Part shown: positions 39,065 through 48,883 of the stretch, piece after piece
Position numbering within the stretch: the stretch's first letter is position 1
Layout of the letters: each line of letters opens with the position of its first letter
Assembly (NCBI RefSeq): GCF_001854885.1
Contig: NZ_MDDV01000004.1
Span: forward strand, 172,064-236,063
DNA length: 64,000 bases
Direction: 5' to 3'
Origin: Ensifer sp. LCM 4579
Lineage (GTDB): Bacteria; Pseudomonadota; Alphaproteobacteria; Rhizobiales; Rhizobiaceae
Program-made: the position numbers and the translations under genes
Notes under the pieces: model-generated
Databases searched by the model: none
The model's input: the letters and a program-made list of their open reading frames with translations, nothing else
What the model was told of the DNA's origin: nothing

Positions 39065-41683
39065 TCACGAGTCCAGCATTTCCCGTACGGCGATCGCCAA
39101 TTGCTTGAGCGAGAACGGTTTCGGCAGAAAGCCGAACTTGGCATCGGCGGGAAGGTTGCGCGCGAAGGCGTCTTCCGCATAGCCGGAGACGAAGATGAAT
39201 TTCAGGTCCGGATATTTCTTGCGCAGCTCGCGCAGAAGCGTCGGCCCGTCCATCTCCGGCATCACCACGTCCGATACGACTATGTCGACGGCACCGTCGA
39301 GCTCGTCCATGATATCGAGCGCCTCGACGCCCGAACCCGCCTCGTAAACCGTGTAGCCGCGCGTTTCGAGCATCCGCTTTCCGCCGCGGCGAACGGCTTC
39401 CTCGTCCTCGACCAGCAAAACGACGGCCGAGTCCCCGGTAAGATCAGTCGGCTCTGCCGCGGCCGCGGGCGCTGTGGCAGCTTCGCTCACGACGGGTCTA
39501 GCGGCGGACCCGGCAGAGGCGTCAACCGGGCTCGGCTCGTCGCGGGCCTCGATCACTTCGACATGGCGCGGCAGCAGGATCCGGAACGTCGTGCCCTGGC
39601 CGACTTCCGATTCCGGATAGATGTAGCCGCCCGACTGCTTGACGATGCCGTAAACCATCGAAAGGCCGAGGCCGGTGCCCTTGCCGACCTCCTTGGTCGT
39701 GAAGAACGGCTCGAAAATCTTGTCCATGATCTCCGGCGGAATCCCCGTTCCTTCGTCGGAGACTTCGACCATCACATAGTCTTCCTCCGGCAGTTCCCGC
39801 CGTCCGAGCGCCGCGACCTCGCCAGCCGGCAGGTTTCGCGTCCTGAGCGTGATGGTTCCGCCTCCCGGCATGGCGTCGCGCGCGTTGACCGCGAGGTTGA
39901 GAAGCACCTGTTCGAACTGGCCGAGATCCGTCTTCACCGGCCAGAGGTCGCGACCGTAATCCACCTCCACCTTGACATTGGTGCCGGTCATCCGGTCGAC
40001 GAGCATCCGGAGATCGCCGATGACGTCGGTGAGATTGAGAACCGTCGGCCGCATGGTCTGCTTGCGCGAGAAGGCGAGCAACTGGCGCACCAGCACCGCG
40101 GCGCGGTTCGCATTGCGCTTGATTTCCATGAGATCGGCGAAGGTCGCATCGGCGGGACGCGCCGAGAGCAGCAGATGGTCGGAGGAAAGCAGGATCGCCG
40201 TCAGAACATTGTTGAAGTCGTGTGCGATGCCGCCGGCAAGCGTTCCGACCGCGTTCATCTTCTGCGTCTGCGCCATCTGCTTTTCGAGCGCCTTTTGCTC
40301 GGTAATCTCCAGCGCATGGATGATGGCCGCCTCGTCCGGCGCCTGGTCGCTCTGGTCGATCACGGCATTCACATAGAAGCGGAAATGACGTCCGTCGTCC
40401 GTCGGATGCAAGGCGTCGATCGGGGCGATATCGCTTTGCCGGTCCTTCGCGGCCGCCAGGGCTTCGGCGAGGCGGGTCCGCTCCGACTCGTGCACGACCG
40501 ACTCGATCAGCAATCCGCGTTCGACGTCGTCCTGCGACACGAGACCGGCGAAGAGCTTCAGGAACGGCGCGTTGGTCCTGAGGATGCGACCGTTTCCATC
40601 CACAGACGCGATCGCCATCGGCGTGTTGTTGAAGAAGCGCGTGAAACGCATCGCCGCGTTCGAGGCCGATTGGTCGCCGTCATCGCCTTCGCGTGACATA
40701 ACGATCGTCCGGCTCTCGCCCGGCGCGCCGTCCCGCGCCGAGGAGACGCGATGGATCAATCTCACCGGCAGGCTCTGGCCGTTCATCTTGCGCAGGTCGA
40801 GGTCCAAGACCTTCGTCTTCTTTAGTCCCGGCTCCGCCTGGACGGACTGAACGAGCGTCAGCCCCTCGCCCGCGACGAGATCGGCAATGCTGAACGACCC
40901 CGGCTGGAACTTGGTGAGATCTATCCCCAGCCAGTCGGCGAGGGTGGCATTGATATAGAAGATCTCGCCCTTGCGACCGGCGGAGAAAAAGCCCGCAGGC
41001 GCATGGTCGAGATAATCGATCGCGTTCTGCAGCTCCTTGAAGAAGCGTTCCTGGTCATCGCGTTCGGCGGTGATGTCGGCGATCTGCCACAGATAGAGCG
41101 GGTTGCTGTCGGCGTCTTCCAGCGGCAGCACGCGCGCCTTCAGACGGAACCAGCGCGCCCCGGAGCCACCGGCGCCGTTCGCCAAAGGCTTCAACAGACG
41201 GAATTCCTCGTGCCCCTGCTTGCCCTCGTGCAGACCGTTGGTGAGACGATAGATCGCCTCGGTCGCTTCGCGGTTTCGCGAAAGAATGGTCTCGAGCGAC
41301 TGGATGCCCGCCGCAGTCCTGGCACCGGTCAGCGCGCCATAGGCGGCATTCGCGTAAATGATCCGCCCCTTGCGATCGGTGACGATCGTCCCGTCTTCGT
41401 GGCCGTCCAGAAAGGCGCGCGCCAGCTCGTCAGGCCGCGACTGCGGCATGACCTCGATGAAGCCGATCACCGAAGAAACGAGGAAGAATATCCCGACCAT
41501 CGCCAGGACGCCGAGAATGCCGAGCACGATCTCGTTTTCGAGCTGGTTCTTGAAGACGACGAAGGCGGCCGCCGACGCGGTCAGGACGATCGCCAGGAGG
41601 ATGATCCGGAACACCGTTCCCGGCCGTACGCCCCGGTCAACGACCGGCATCTGGTAGTCACCTGACTGCCGCAATTTCGTCAT
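39065..41683 (-). CDS. cckA: Cell-cycle hybrid histidine kinase CckA
   Basis: This 872-residue membrane kinase feeds phosphate through ChpT to CtrA and controls the alphaproteobacterial cell cycle. Two N-terminal membrane helices are visible near residues 25-45 and 50-75 ([40 protein letters not shown]). Three PAS-like regions follow ([58 protein letters not shown]). Then come the HisKA domain with the phospho-His in [15 protein letters not shown], the HATPase ([28 protein letters not shown]) and a receiver domain with phospho-Asp in [14 protein letters not shown]. The ATG at 41683 follows GTGAGGACC. A single gene is expected per genome. Confidence 0.95.
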   Translation of the reverse strand: MTKLRQSGDYQMPVVDRGVRPGTVFRIILLAIVLTASAAAFVVFKNQLENEIVLGILGVLAMVGIFFLVSSVIGFIEVMPQSRPDELARAFLDGHEDGTIVTDRKGRIIYANAAYGALTGARTAAGIQSLETILSRNREATEAIYRLTNGLHEGKQGHEEFRLLKPLANGAGGSGARWFRLKARVLPLEDADSNPLYLWQIADITAERDDQERFFKELQNAIDYLDHAPAGFFSAGRKGEIFYINATLADWLGIDLTKFQPGSFSIADLVAGEGLTLVQSVQAEPGLKKTKVLDLDLRKMNGQSLPVRLIHRVSSARDGAPGESRTIVMSREGDDGDQSASNAAMRFTRFFNNTPMAIASVDGNGRILRTNAPFLKLFAGLVSQDDVERGLLIESVVHESERTRLAEALAAAKDRQSDIAPIDALHPTDDGRHFRFYVNAVIDQSDQAPDEAAIIHALEITEQKALEKQMAQTQKMNAVGTLAGGIAHDFNNVLTAILLSSDHLLLSARPADATFADLMEIKRNANRAAVLVRQLLAFSRKQTMRPTVLNLTDVIGDLRMLVDRMTGTNVKVEVDYGRDLWPVKTDLGQFEQVLLNLAVNARDAMPGGGTITLRTRNLPAGEVAALGRRELPEEDYVMVEVSDEGTGIPPEIMDKIFEPFFTTKEVGKGTGLGLSMVYGIVKQSGGYIYPESEVGQGTTFRILLPRHVEVIEARDEPSPVDASAGSAARPVVSEAATAPAAAAEPTDLTGDSAVVLLVEDEEAVRRGGKRMLETRGYTVYEAGSGVEALDIMDELDGAVDIVVSDVVMPEMDGPTLLRELRKKYPDLKFIFVSGYAEDAFARNLPADAKFGFLPKPFSLKQLAIAVREMLDS

Positions 41684-41765
41684 CGGGTCCTCACCCTGCT
41701 GGCGGGTACGTTCGCTGCCTCCGGCACCGTCCCGCCCGCTCACAACGCCGCGCACCCGATGCGGA

Positions 41766-41835
41766 GGCGCAGGGCCGCTGTGATCCTTTGATTTCCTGCA
41801 TATCCCTAAAACGGCTCCGGTTAAAGGATATGCGG
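41766..41835. repeat. Diverged copy of the mosaic element hairpin
   Basis: The order GCAGGGCCGCTGTGATC, CTTTGATTTCCTGCATATCC, then GGTTAAAGGATATGCGGT follows the element's right module with many changes. CTGCATATCC and GGATATGC form its stem. It lies in the cckA upstream region. Confidence 0.5.
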
Positions 41836-42050
41836 TGGCCGGTTCCGACGCGGTCTCCGCGAACCGGCACTCGCCGCCCCTGCTCCCCGTCCGTCGAACT
41901 GGAATCATCATTAACGATCAGAGATAACGGCAGAAAGCGTCTCTGCGGAAGCGATGCGGTCAATTCACAGGGAATGTCGGATGCCGGCTTGCCGTGGCCC
42001 GAAAAAAGCCGTCAATTGCTGCCAATCGGGCGACAAAAGGAGTTCAGTTC

Positions 42051-43028
42051 ATGTTGGAAGCGATCGCCGGAGACAACGCCAGCCGATTCGTCATCGCCGC
42101 TGGAGCCGTTGCCATCGGTCTCCTGTGCCTTGTGGCCGTGCTCTGGATCATTCGCCGCAGACCGTCCTCCCCCTTCGTCCGCGGCGGCAGGAACAGACAG
42201 CCGCGCCTTGCCGTGCTCGATGCCGCCGCCGTCGATACGCGCAGGCGGCTCGTGCTCGTCCGCCGCGACGACGTCGAGCATCTGATCATGATCGGCGGTC
42301 CGACCGATATCGTCATCGAGAGCCGCATCGTTCCGGAAGAAGCGGCGCCGAGCACTGCACGTCCAGGCGTGACCCAACCCCCGATCACCGCGGAACGGCC
42401 GGAAGAAAAGCCGCAAGAGGCGGAGACCGAAACGCCGGCCGCCGCATCCATGCGGCGAATGCGAGCGGATGAGACGATGCGCCGCCCCGTTCACACGGAA
42501 CCTGCTCCGGCTCTCGAAGCGGCCGCGGCTCCACGACCCGCTCCTGCGGCACAACCGGCACAACAGGCTTTTGCCGAGCCCCAGAGCCCTGCTCCGGCCA
42601 TTGCGCCCGTTTCGGCCTTCGAGCCCCGTCAGGAGAGTTCAATCGTTCCGGGCGACCGCGTTCCTCCGATGGCAAGAGTGGCCGATGGGTCGCGGCCGGC
42701 GCAGCAACCGGTACCGGCGCAGCCGAGACCCGTGGCGCAGCCGAGACCTATGGCGCAGCCGCAGCCCGTCGCTGTTCAGCCCGTTGCGGTTCAGCCTGCG
42801 AACACCGAAAAGACAGTGGATTTCGAGCGTATGCTCGACGCGGAGATCAGCAGCGACCTGCAGCGCCTCGCCCCGACGGCTGCCGCGAGACAGCCGAACC
42901 GCCCTGTTGCGAGTGTCCGCCAGGATCCCATGCTCGGCACGACATCCGCCGACGCCAACAGGGAAACGAACATCGATGAGGAGATGAAACGGATGCTTGC
43001 CGACATTTCCGCAGGCCGCAAGCCCTGA
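42051..43028 (+). CDS. Orphan FliO-like membrane protein with long Pro/Ala-rich tail
   Basis: This 325-residue protein has one N-terminal membrane helix (residues 10-32: ASRFVIAAGAVAIGLLCLVAVLWII). A short FliO-type beta-rich segment follows (RRRLVLVRRDDVEHLIMIGGPTDIVIESRI, shown here only as a region near residues 63-93). After it comes about 170 residues of low-complexity Pro/Ala/Gln sequence with QPRPVAQPRPMAQPQPVAVQ repeats, and a short conserved-looking C-terminus with acidic and helical residues. FliO assists flagellar export assembly, but no flagellar gene is near, so another scaffold role is possible. AAAGGAG precedes the ATG at 42051. It is divergent from cckA and ends at a strong bidirectional terminator. 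Confidence 0.6.
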   Translation: MLEAIAGDNASRFVIAAGAVAIGLLCLVAVLWIIRRRPSSPFVRGGRNRQPRLAVLDAAAVDTRRRLVLVRRDDVEHLIMIGGPTDIVIESRIVPEEAAPSTARPGVTQPPITAERPEEKPQEAETETPAAASMRRMRADETMRRPVHTEPAPALEAAAAPRPAPAAQPAQQAFAEPQSPAPAIAPVSAFEPRQESSIVPGDRVPPMARVADGSRPAQQPVPAQPRPVAQPRPMAQPQPVAVQPVAVQPANTEKTVDFERMLDAEISSDLQRLAPTAAARQPNRPVASVRQDPMLGTTSADANRETNIDEEMKRMLADISAGRKP

Positions 43029-43083
43029 CGCGGTGACGCCTCGCCCGTCCGAAGGGCGCGCCGCCTTACAAGAAAAACCGGGT

Positions 43084-43120
43084 AAAAAAAACGGCGCGGC
43101 CCGGCCGCGCCGTTTTCTTT
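43084..43120. terminator. Bidirectional Rho-independent terminator
   Basis: An A run, ACGGCGCGGC-CCG-GCCGCGCCGT (43091-43113), and TTTT follow one another. The structure is symmetric and sits between the convergent FliO-like gene and dksA. Confidence 0.9.
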
Positions 43121-43139
43121 CAGTTCACTGGATCCAATC

Positions 43140-43559
43140 TCACTCGTCGCGATAGACTTTTTCGCGACGCTCGTGGCGCTCCTGCGCCTCGATCGAAAGC
43201 GTTGCGATCGGCCGCGCATCCAGCCGCTTCAGGCCGATCGGCTCACCGGTCTCCTCGCAATAGCCATAGGTGCCCTCGTCCAGACGCTGCAACGCAGCAT
43301 CGATTTTGGCGATAAGCTTCCGCTGGCGGTCGCGGGCGCGCAACTCGATGGCCCGGTCTGTTTCGGAGGAGGCGCGGTCTGCGAGATCCGGATGGTTGGC
43401 GCTCTCCTCTGCCAAGTGGTCCAGCGTCTCGCGGGCTTCTCTAAGGATATCGTTTTTCCAGGCATTCAGCTTCGCGCGAAAATAGGCCCGGTGATTGGCA
43501 TTCATGAATTCCTCGTCCTCGGAGAGGACATAGGTACTAAGATCGATCTTCTCACTCAA
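43140..43559 (-). CDS. dksA: DksA-type RNA polymerase-binding regulator with degenerate zinc site
   Basis: This 139-residue protein has an N-terminal coiled coil (MNANHRAYFRAKLNAWKNDIL onward) and the C-terminal TraR/DksA zinc-finger-like domain. It acts in the RNA polymerase secondary channel with ppGpp. The finger reads GYCEETGEPIG and then LSIEAQERHE, so only one of the four zinc cysteines of E. coli DksA is left. The start appears to be TTG at 43559, because CAGGAGA is spaced ideally before it and MSEKIDLSTYV follows; the upstream frame has no better site. It converges on the FliO-like gene. Confidence 0.9.
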   Translation of the reverse strand: MSEKIDLSTYVLSEDEEFMNANHRAYFRAKLNAWKNDILREARETLDHLAEESANHPDLADRASSETDRAIELRARDRQRKLIAKIDAALQRLDEGTYGYCEETGEPIGLKRLDARPIATLSIEAQERHERREKVYRDE

Positions 43560-43974
43560 CGCGATTCTCCTGAAGAACATCTCATTGCGGCGGTGTATAG
43601 ACCGATGGAAGCCCCGATTCAAGCCTTGCAGCCCACAATGAAGCGCATTTTACCGATGCTTGCATTTCACGCTAACTGGCGAATATTTCATCAAAATTAC
43701 ACACAAGAGCGTGAGCGCTGCAGCGCCTTCTTCCACCGATAATTGCGTCCTTCCGAAATCTCGCTTGCTCCCGGCGCAAGAGCTCCATTTGCGCGCCGGA
43801 TTGCGATATCTGACGCGCATAAGCATCATTTCAATAGAAAGCCTGCTATGAGGAAGCAGATGATGCGGACTTGATCTTTGCGGCCACGGCGGGACAAGGT
43901 AGTCGACCGTCGCGCGCATTCTCACGCCGGCGGGCCGATGCCCGAGCCGGGCGCACACAGCAGCGGATGCCCTT
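43560..43974. other. Intergenic region between dksA and sixA
   Basis: These 415 bp contain the divergent promoters of dksA and the SixA gene. The part around 43620-43860 is less GC-rich than the flanks. No gene, RNA or repeat was recognised. Confidence 0.4.
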
Positions 43975-44511
43975 ATGCGAGACAGCGCCGTACCAGCCTT
44001 CCGCCTCTTTCTCCTTCGCCACGCCCGTTCAGGCTGGGCCCTGCCGGGGCAACGGGATTTTGACCGCGCGCTCGACGACGCGGGCTATGCCGAAGCCGCG
44101 TTGACCGCGCAGGCCGCCGCCGATCGGGGCCTGCGGCCGGATGTGATCCTCTGCTCGACTGCCGTGCGTTGCCGCCAGACTGCCGAACCGCTCTACCGCG
44201 CCCTCGGCGAAGAGCTCGACGTCCGTTATGTCGACCAGCTTTATAGCGGGCCGACCAGCACCTACAGGAACCTGGTGGAGGCGCATGCGCACCGCGACTC
44301 GCTGATGCTTGTCGGGCATAATCCCATGATCGAAGAACTCTTCCTGCAGATCCTTGGCGGGGAATCGGCCGCCGCGGCGCTCGGCGACGGCTACCCGCCT
44401 GCGGGCCTTGCCGTCATCGATTTCCGGGCACGCCCGACCCCCGGCGGCATCTGGTCGGCGTCGCTCGGCATGCTGCTGGTGCCGCAGTTGGAAGAAGCCG
44501 AAGGGCAATGA
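43975..44511 (+). CDS. sixA: Histidine phosphatase family protein (SixA-like)
   Basis: This 178-residue protein is of the small branch of the phosphoglycerate-mutase-like superfamily. The catalytic RHG-type motif is FLLRHARSGWA near residue 14, the second Arg lies in STAVRCRQTAEPL, and the second His is in LMLVGHNPMIEEL. SixA removes phosphate from histidines of phosphotransfer proteins in E. coli; the target here is unknown. It is on the same strand as ycjX, 128 bp upstream. Confidence 0.82.
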   Translation: MRDSAVPAFRLFLLRHARSGWALPGQRDFDRALDDAGYAEAALTAQAAADRGLRPDVILCSTAVRCRQTAEPLYRALGEELDVRYVDQLYSGPTSTYRNLVEAHAHRDSLMLVGHNPMIEELFLQILGGESAAAALGDGYPPAGLAVIDFRARPTPGGIWSASLGMLLVPQLEEAEGQ

Positions 44512-44639
44512 GCCGCCGCTCGTTGCGCCGCCTGAAACATTTCCTATATCGCGACGAGGGGCGACGCCGACTGCGTGCGATCCTGACGATACCGGCGACG
44601 GCGCCGTATCGATGAACATTTCCCAAGGGACGGAGACAC

Positions 44640-46100
44640 TTGGCGTCGATTCTCACCAGCTTCAAAGACGATGCACTGATCGCTCTGGACACTCTTGCCG
44701 ACCGGGCGTCCGGTCTCCTCAACCCCTCGGTCCGCCTCGGGGTCACGGGCCTGTCGAGGGCGGGCAAGACCGTATTCATCTCCTCGCTCGTCCACAATCT
44801 TCTGAACGGCGGCCGCCTGCCGCTTTTCGAGCCGGTCCGGTCCGGTCGCGTGTCAAAGATACGGCTCGAACCGCAGCCTGACGATGCGGTTCCGCGCTTT
44901 CAATACGAAGAGCATGTTTCCGCCCTCGTGCGCGACCGAACCTGGCCGGATTCGACCCGCGCGATCTCGCAATTGCGCATCACGCTCGACTACGAAAGCG
45001 CCAGCGGCTGGAACCGGATGTTCTCTCCCGGACGGCTTTCGATCGATATCGTCGACTACCCGGGCGAATGGCTGCTCGACCTGCCGCTGCTTTCGCAGGA
45101 TTTCCGGCAGTTCAGCGAGGCGACCGTCCAGCGTGCCCGCTCCGGCAGCCGTGCGACCCTGTCGGGCGATTGGCTGGCGCTCGCCTCCTCGGTCGGCGCC
45201 GCGACGGCGGCCGACGAGGGTGACGCCCGCCGGCTCGCGACGAGCTTTACCGCCTATCTCAAGGCATGCAAGGAAGATCACCGGTCGCTGTCGACGCTGC
45301 CGCCCGGACGTTTCCTGATGCCCGGCGATCTCGAAGGTTCGCCTGCGCTGACTTTTTCGCCGCTAAAGGACTTGCCCGAGGGCCGTCCGCCGAGGGGATC
45401 GCTCTGGGCGATGATGGAAAGGCGCTACGAAGCCTATAAGACGCATGTGGTTACTCCTTTCTTCCGCGAGCACTTCGCCCGCCTCGACCGGCAGATCGTG
45501 CTTATCGACGCCTTGCAGGCCATCAATCGTGGCCCGGAAGCGTTGCGGGATCTGGAGCAAGCGCTCGCAGACGTGCTCGCCTGCTTCCGTCCGGGCACCA
45601 ATTCCTGGCTCTCCTCCTTTCTCACGCGCCGCATCGACCGGGTGCTGATTGCAGCGACGAAGGCCGATCACCTTCATCATGAAAGCCATGACCGCCTCGA
45701 GCGCATTGCGGCCCGCCTGGTCGCCCGCGCGACCGAGCGCATCGGCATGAGCGGCGCCGGTCTCGACGTGATGGCGCTCGCCTCCGTCCGGGCCACGCGC
45801 GAGGCGACGGTGAACCATGACGGCCATGCCCTGCCGGTGATCGTCGGCACGCCGATCGCCGGCGAGCGGATCAATGGCGAGATCTTCGACGGAGAAAAGA
45901 AAACAGCGATATTTCCCGGAGACTTGCCGGAAAACCCTGATGTTCTGCTCAAAGACACGGATCACCCGCTTCCGGAGCTCAATTTCGTCCGCTTCCGCCC
46001 GCCGCATCTCGAGGAGACGCGCGGCGGGTTGAAGCTCTCCGTACCGCATATACGGCTCGACCGGGCCATGCAGTTCCTGCTTGGAGATCGCCTCGCATGA
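44640..46100 (+). CDS. ycjX: YcjX-like P-loop stress protein
   Basis: This 486-residue protein has Walker A GLSRAGKTVFISSL near residue 39, the family feature DIVDYPGEWLLDLPLL that covers the G3 region, and VLIATKADHLHHES as a G4-like segment. YcjX-like proteins are P-loop NTPases found with the membrane protein YcjF and linked to stress responses in enterobacteria. The start appears to be TTG at 44640 with GGAG nearby; an ATG is not available close by. It overlaps the next gene by four bases (ATGA). Confidence 0.85.
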   Translation: MASILTSFKDDALIALDTLADRASGLLNPSVRLGVTGLSRAGKTVFISSLVHNLLNGGRLPLFEPVRSGRVSKIRLEPQPDDAVPRFQYEEHVSALVRDRTWPDSTRAISQLRITLDYESASGWNRMFSPGRLSIDIVDYPGEWLLDLPLLSQDFRQFSEATVQRARSGSRATLSGDWLALASSVGAATAADEGDARRLATSFTAYLKACKEDHRSLSTLPPGRFLMPGDLEGSPALTFSPLKDLPEGRPPRGSLWAMMERRYEAYKTHVVTPFFREHFARLDRQIVLIDALQAINRGPEALRDLEQALADVLACFRPGTNSWLSSFLTRRIDRVLIAATKADHLHHESHDRLERIAARLVARATERIGMSGAGLDVMALASVRATREATVNHDGHALPVIVGTPIAGERINGEIFDGEKKTAIFPGDLPENPDVLLKDTDHPLPELNFVRFRPPHLEETRGGLKLSVPHIRLDRAMQFLLGDRLA

Positions 46101-47170
46101 GTGACGAAGTCAACCACCGCCACCGCAAGCCGACCGCTTTTCCGGTCGAGCAGGAGGTGCGCCCGGCCCCACCGGAGCCTGGACGGCGCTCCCCGTCGAG
46201 CTTCGACGACAAGGTGGTCATGACGCCCGATGCGGAGGATCCTTTCATCGAGACCACCGTCGCCGAGGCGCTCACCCCACCCGAGGCACGTCCGCGCCGG
46301 CGCCGGTTCTCCTTCGGCAAGGTGGCGGCCGGCGCGGCCGCGACACTCGTTTCACTCGCCATCGGGCTCTGGATCGACCGGCTCGTCCGCGATCTCTTCT
46401 CGCGCACCGATTGGCTGGGCTATGCGGCAATCTCGGTCGTCGCGGTCGGCGCCCTCGCCTTCCTGATCGTCATCGCCCGCGAGTTTGCCGGCATGATGCA
46501 ACTGACGGCGATCCAGACATTGAAAACGGATGTCGCGCGTGCTGCGGCATCGGGCAACGGCAAGGCCGCGCGGGCCGCGATTTCGAGGCTTGCCCAGCTG
46601 CTTGCCGCCAATCCCCGGACGGCGAAGGGCCGGGCGCGGCTTACTGAGACCGAAGGAGACATCATCGACGCGCCGCATCTCGTCGAACTGGCCGAGCGCG
46701 AGTTGCTGACGCCGCTTGATCGCGACGCCCGCCGGATCATCCTTTCGGCGTCGAAGCGTGTCTCGATCGTCACGGCCGTCAGCCCACGCGCGCTCGTCGA
46801 CATCGGCTATGTCCTTTACGAATCGGCCCGGATGATCCGCGCGATGGCGGAGCTTTACGGGGGTCATCCCGGCACGCTCGGCCTCTTGAGACTGATGCGC
46901 GACGTCATCGCCCATCTGGCCGTCACCGGGTCGATTGCCGTCGGCGACAGTCTTGTGCAGCAGGTGCTCGGCCACGGCCTCGCTTCGAAGCTTTCCGCCC
47001 GGCTCGGCGAAGGCGTGATCAACGGACTGATGACGGCCCGGATCGGTATCGCTGCGATGGATCTCTGCCGCCCCATGCCATTCCGCGCACTGAAACGTCC
47101 GGGCATCGGCGACTTCCTGGCCGATTTGACACCGGGCACCTCACGAACCGAAGGTGCACCCGGCCTTTGA
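46097..47170 (+). CDS. ycjF: YcjF-like inner-membrane protein (DUF697/TIGR01620)
   Basis: This 357-residue protein has a disordered N-terminal 70 residues and two membrane helices near residues 75-100 and 107-135 (VAAGAAATLVSLAIGLWI; GYAAISVVAVGALAFLIVIA). The C-terminal DUF697 domain contains ALVDIGYVLYESARMIRAMAELYGG. It is coupled to ycjX by a four-base overlap, the usual arrangement. Confidence 0.87.
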   Translation: MSDEVNHRHRKPTAFPVEQEVRPAPPEPGRRSPSSFDDKVVMTPDAEDPFIETTVAEALTPPEARPRRRRFSFGKVAAGAAATLVSLAIGLWIDRLVRDLFSRTDWLGYAAISVVAVGALAFLIVIAREFAGMMQLTAIQTLKTDVARAAASGNGKAARAAISRLAQLLAANPRTAKGRARLTETEGDIIDAPHLVELAERELLTPLDRDARRIILSASKRVSIVTAVSPRALVDIGYVLYESARMIRAMAELYGGHPGTLGLLRLMRDVIAHLAVTGSIAVGDSLVQQVLGHGLASKLSARLGEGVINGLMTARIGIAAMDLCRPMPFRALKRPGIGDFLADLTPGTSRTEGAPGL

Positions 47171-47298
47171 TGCAAGGCGATTTGGCAGCAATTCCGGGCG
47201 GGTTATGCGCGTTCGGCGTCGGGCAGGGAAACGCTCCATTAACCATTTTCGCGCAGTCTGCTAAACAGATTTGCACGCTCACCCATCAAGGATCGTTT

Positions 47299-47853
47299 AT
47301 GTTCTCGCGCCCCTCTTTGATCGTTCGCGGCGTTGCCGCCATTGCGCTTGCAGCGACCGCAGTCGGCGCAGCGACGCCGGCATTCTCCGGCACCCGCGAC
47401 AAGGCCTTTTTCGAGAAGGTCGCCGGCCAGTGGAAGGGTCCGGGTGAGATCGTCGCCGGCAAATACAAGGGCACGAAATTCACTTGCGACCTGACCGGCG
47501 AACCGACTTCGGGGCCAACGGCCGGGATCAAGCTCGACGGCTTCTGCCGTGTCGGCGTCTTCAAGCAACCCATGTCCGCGATGATCACGCAGAAGGGCGG
47601 CAGTTACACCGGGCGGTTTCTCGATGGTGCCGACGGCAGTGGTCTGGACATCGTGTCCGGCAATGTCGCCAGGGACAAGGTCGTCGTCGGCATTAACCGC
47701 AAGAAGCTGAACGGCGCGATGATCGCGCGCCTGCAGGACGAAGAGACGATGAACATCACGATCTCCGTCAAGGTCGAGGAAACCATGGTGCCGGTGATCG
47801 GCGTCAGCCTCAACCGCCAGATGGACAGTATCGCCGTCGGCTCGATCGAATAG
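47299..47853 (+). CDS. Secreted protein of unknown function
   Basis: This 184-residue protein has a signal peptide (residues 1-31, SLIVRGVAAIALAATAVGAA with ATPAFSG at the likely cut). The mature part looks like a small beta-barrel-type domain beginning FFEKVAGQWKGPGEIVAGK. One Cys pair (TCDLTG, GFCRVG) could form a disulfide in the periplasm. AAGGATCG precedes the ATG. No family is recognised with certainty. It stands alone between ycjF and folK. Confidence 0.7.
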   Translation: MFSRPSLIVRGVAAIALAATAVGAATPAFSGTRDKAFFEKVAGQWKGPGEIVAGKYKGTKFTCDLTGEPTSGPTAGIKLDGFCRVGVFKQPMSAMITQKGGSYTGRFLDGADGSGLDIVSGNVARDKVVVGINRKKLNGAMIARLQDEETMNITISVKVEETMVPVIGVSLNRQMDSIAVGSIE

Positions 47854-47870
47854 GGGGAACGCGCCAAGGT

Positions 47871-47952
47871 GCCCTCGCGTCTTTTCGGACGCGCAAAGAT
47901 CACTGCAGCACTTCGAGTAGCGGCATGTATTGTCCTTACATCGAAGTGACTG
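47871..47952. repeat. Diverged copy of the mosaic intergenic element
   Basis: CCTCGCGTCT-TTTC-GGACGCGCAAAGATCACTGCAGCACTTCGAG keeps the module order. It is followed by GGCATGTATTGTCCTTACATCGAAGTGACTGCC, where the hairpin half has decayed. It lies just before the 3' end of folK. Confidence 0.6.
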
Positions 47953-47956
47953 CCGA

Positions 47957-48481
47957 TCAGTCGAGCGAGCACCACCACTTGACGTCATCGTCGGCGATCT
48001 CGATGCCCCCGACATCGGCATCGGCAAGCCATTCACCGACGGTCCGGCCCTTAACCTCGAGATCCGCCGCAAAGTCGGCAAGCGGCATCAGGACGAAGCC
48101 GCGCTCGGTCATGCGCGGGTGCGGCAGTTCCAGCGTTTCGCTTGCGGCACGCGCGCCCTCGAAGGTCAGGAGATCGATGTCGATCATACGCGGGCCCCAG
48201 CGTTCCTTGCGGACACGCTTCATCAGTCGCTCGATTTCGAGGCAGGTCTCCAGCAATGTTTCCGGATCGAGCGTCGTCTCGACTTCAGCGCAGGCGTTGA
48301 AAAACCAGTCCTGGTCCGTCTTCCCCCATGGTGGCGTGCGGTAGAGCCGCGACACGGCGGTTATGCGGCAGTCCGGCCGCTGGTCGAGCGCCGTCAAAGC
48401 TTGCGCCATGGCCCTGCGCGGATCGCCAATATTGCCGCCAAGGCCGAGCGTTGCGCGGCGCCATTCCTTATTCGGCGACAT
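47957..48481 (-). CDS. folK: 2-amino-4-hydroxy-6-hydroxymethyldihydropteridine pyrophosphokinase
   Basis: This 174-residue enzyme pyrophosphorylates the pterin before joining to pABA in folate synthesis. Motifs are ATLGLGGNIGDPRRAM, SRLYRTPPWGKTDQDWF, and KERWGPRMIDIDLLTFEG holding the two magnesium Asp residues. The ATG at 48481 overlaps the end of folB by 14 bp. It is the last gene of folP-folB-folK. Confidence 0.93.
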   Translation of the reverse strand: MSPNKEWRRATLGLGGNIGDPRRAMAQALTALDQRPDCRITAVSRLYRTPPWGKTDQDWFFNACAEVETTLDPETLLETCLEIERLMKRVRKERWGPRMIDIDLLTFEGARAASETLELPHPRMTERGFVLMPLADFAADLEVKGRTVGEWLADADVGGIEIADDDVKWWCSLD

Positions 48482-48839
48482 GCTCGACCGTGACCTCGAC
48501 ATAGTCCAGAATGCCCGGGACCGGCGCATTCGGTTTGCGGATGGAGACCTTCGCCCGCCTGACCTGGTTGAACCGCGCACAGAGAGTCTTGGCGACCTCC
48601 AGCGCCAGCGCCTCGATCAGGTAGCGTCGGCGTCCGGTGACGATCCGCTCGATCTCCGCAAAGGCGATGCCGTAATGCACGGTGTCGTCGATGCAATCCT
48701 CGATGAGCGCAGTGCCCTGCTCCACTTCGAGTTCCGCATCGACAAAGAAGCGCTGGCCCAGGAACTCCTCCTCGTCGAGCACGCCATGGCGGGCGAAGAA
48801 GGCACAGTTCTTCAGGGTGATCGTGTAGGTTGCAGTCAT
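48468..48839 (-). CDS. folB: Dihydroneopterin aldolase
   Basis: This 123-residue enzyme cleaves dihydroneopterin to the hydroxymethyl-pterin used by FolK. Family residues are YTITLKNCAFFARHGVLDEE, DDTVHYGIAFAEIE with the active-site Tyr, and KVSIRKPNAPVPGILDYVEV with the catalytic Lys. The ATG at 48839 fits the family length, and the longer frame runs into the folP end. Confidence 0.92.
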   Translation of the reverse strand: MTATYTITLKNCAFFARHGVLDEEEFLGQRFFVDAELEVEQGTALIEDCIDDTVHYGIAFAEIERIVTGRRRYLIEALALEVAKTLCARFNQVRRAKVSIRKPNAPVPGILDYVEVTVEHVAE

Positions 48840-48883
48840 GGCTCCATGTCCCGTCGGCTGGTCGTTTCCGCTATTCTTGCAGG

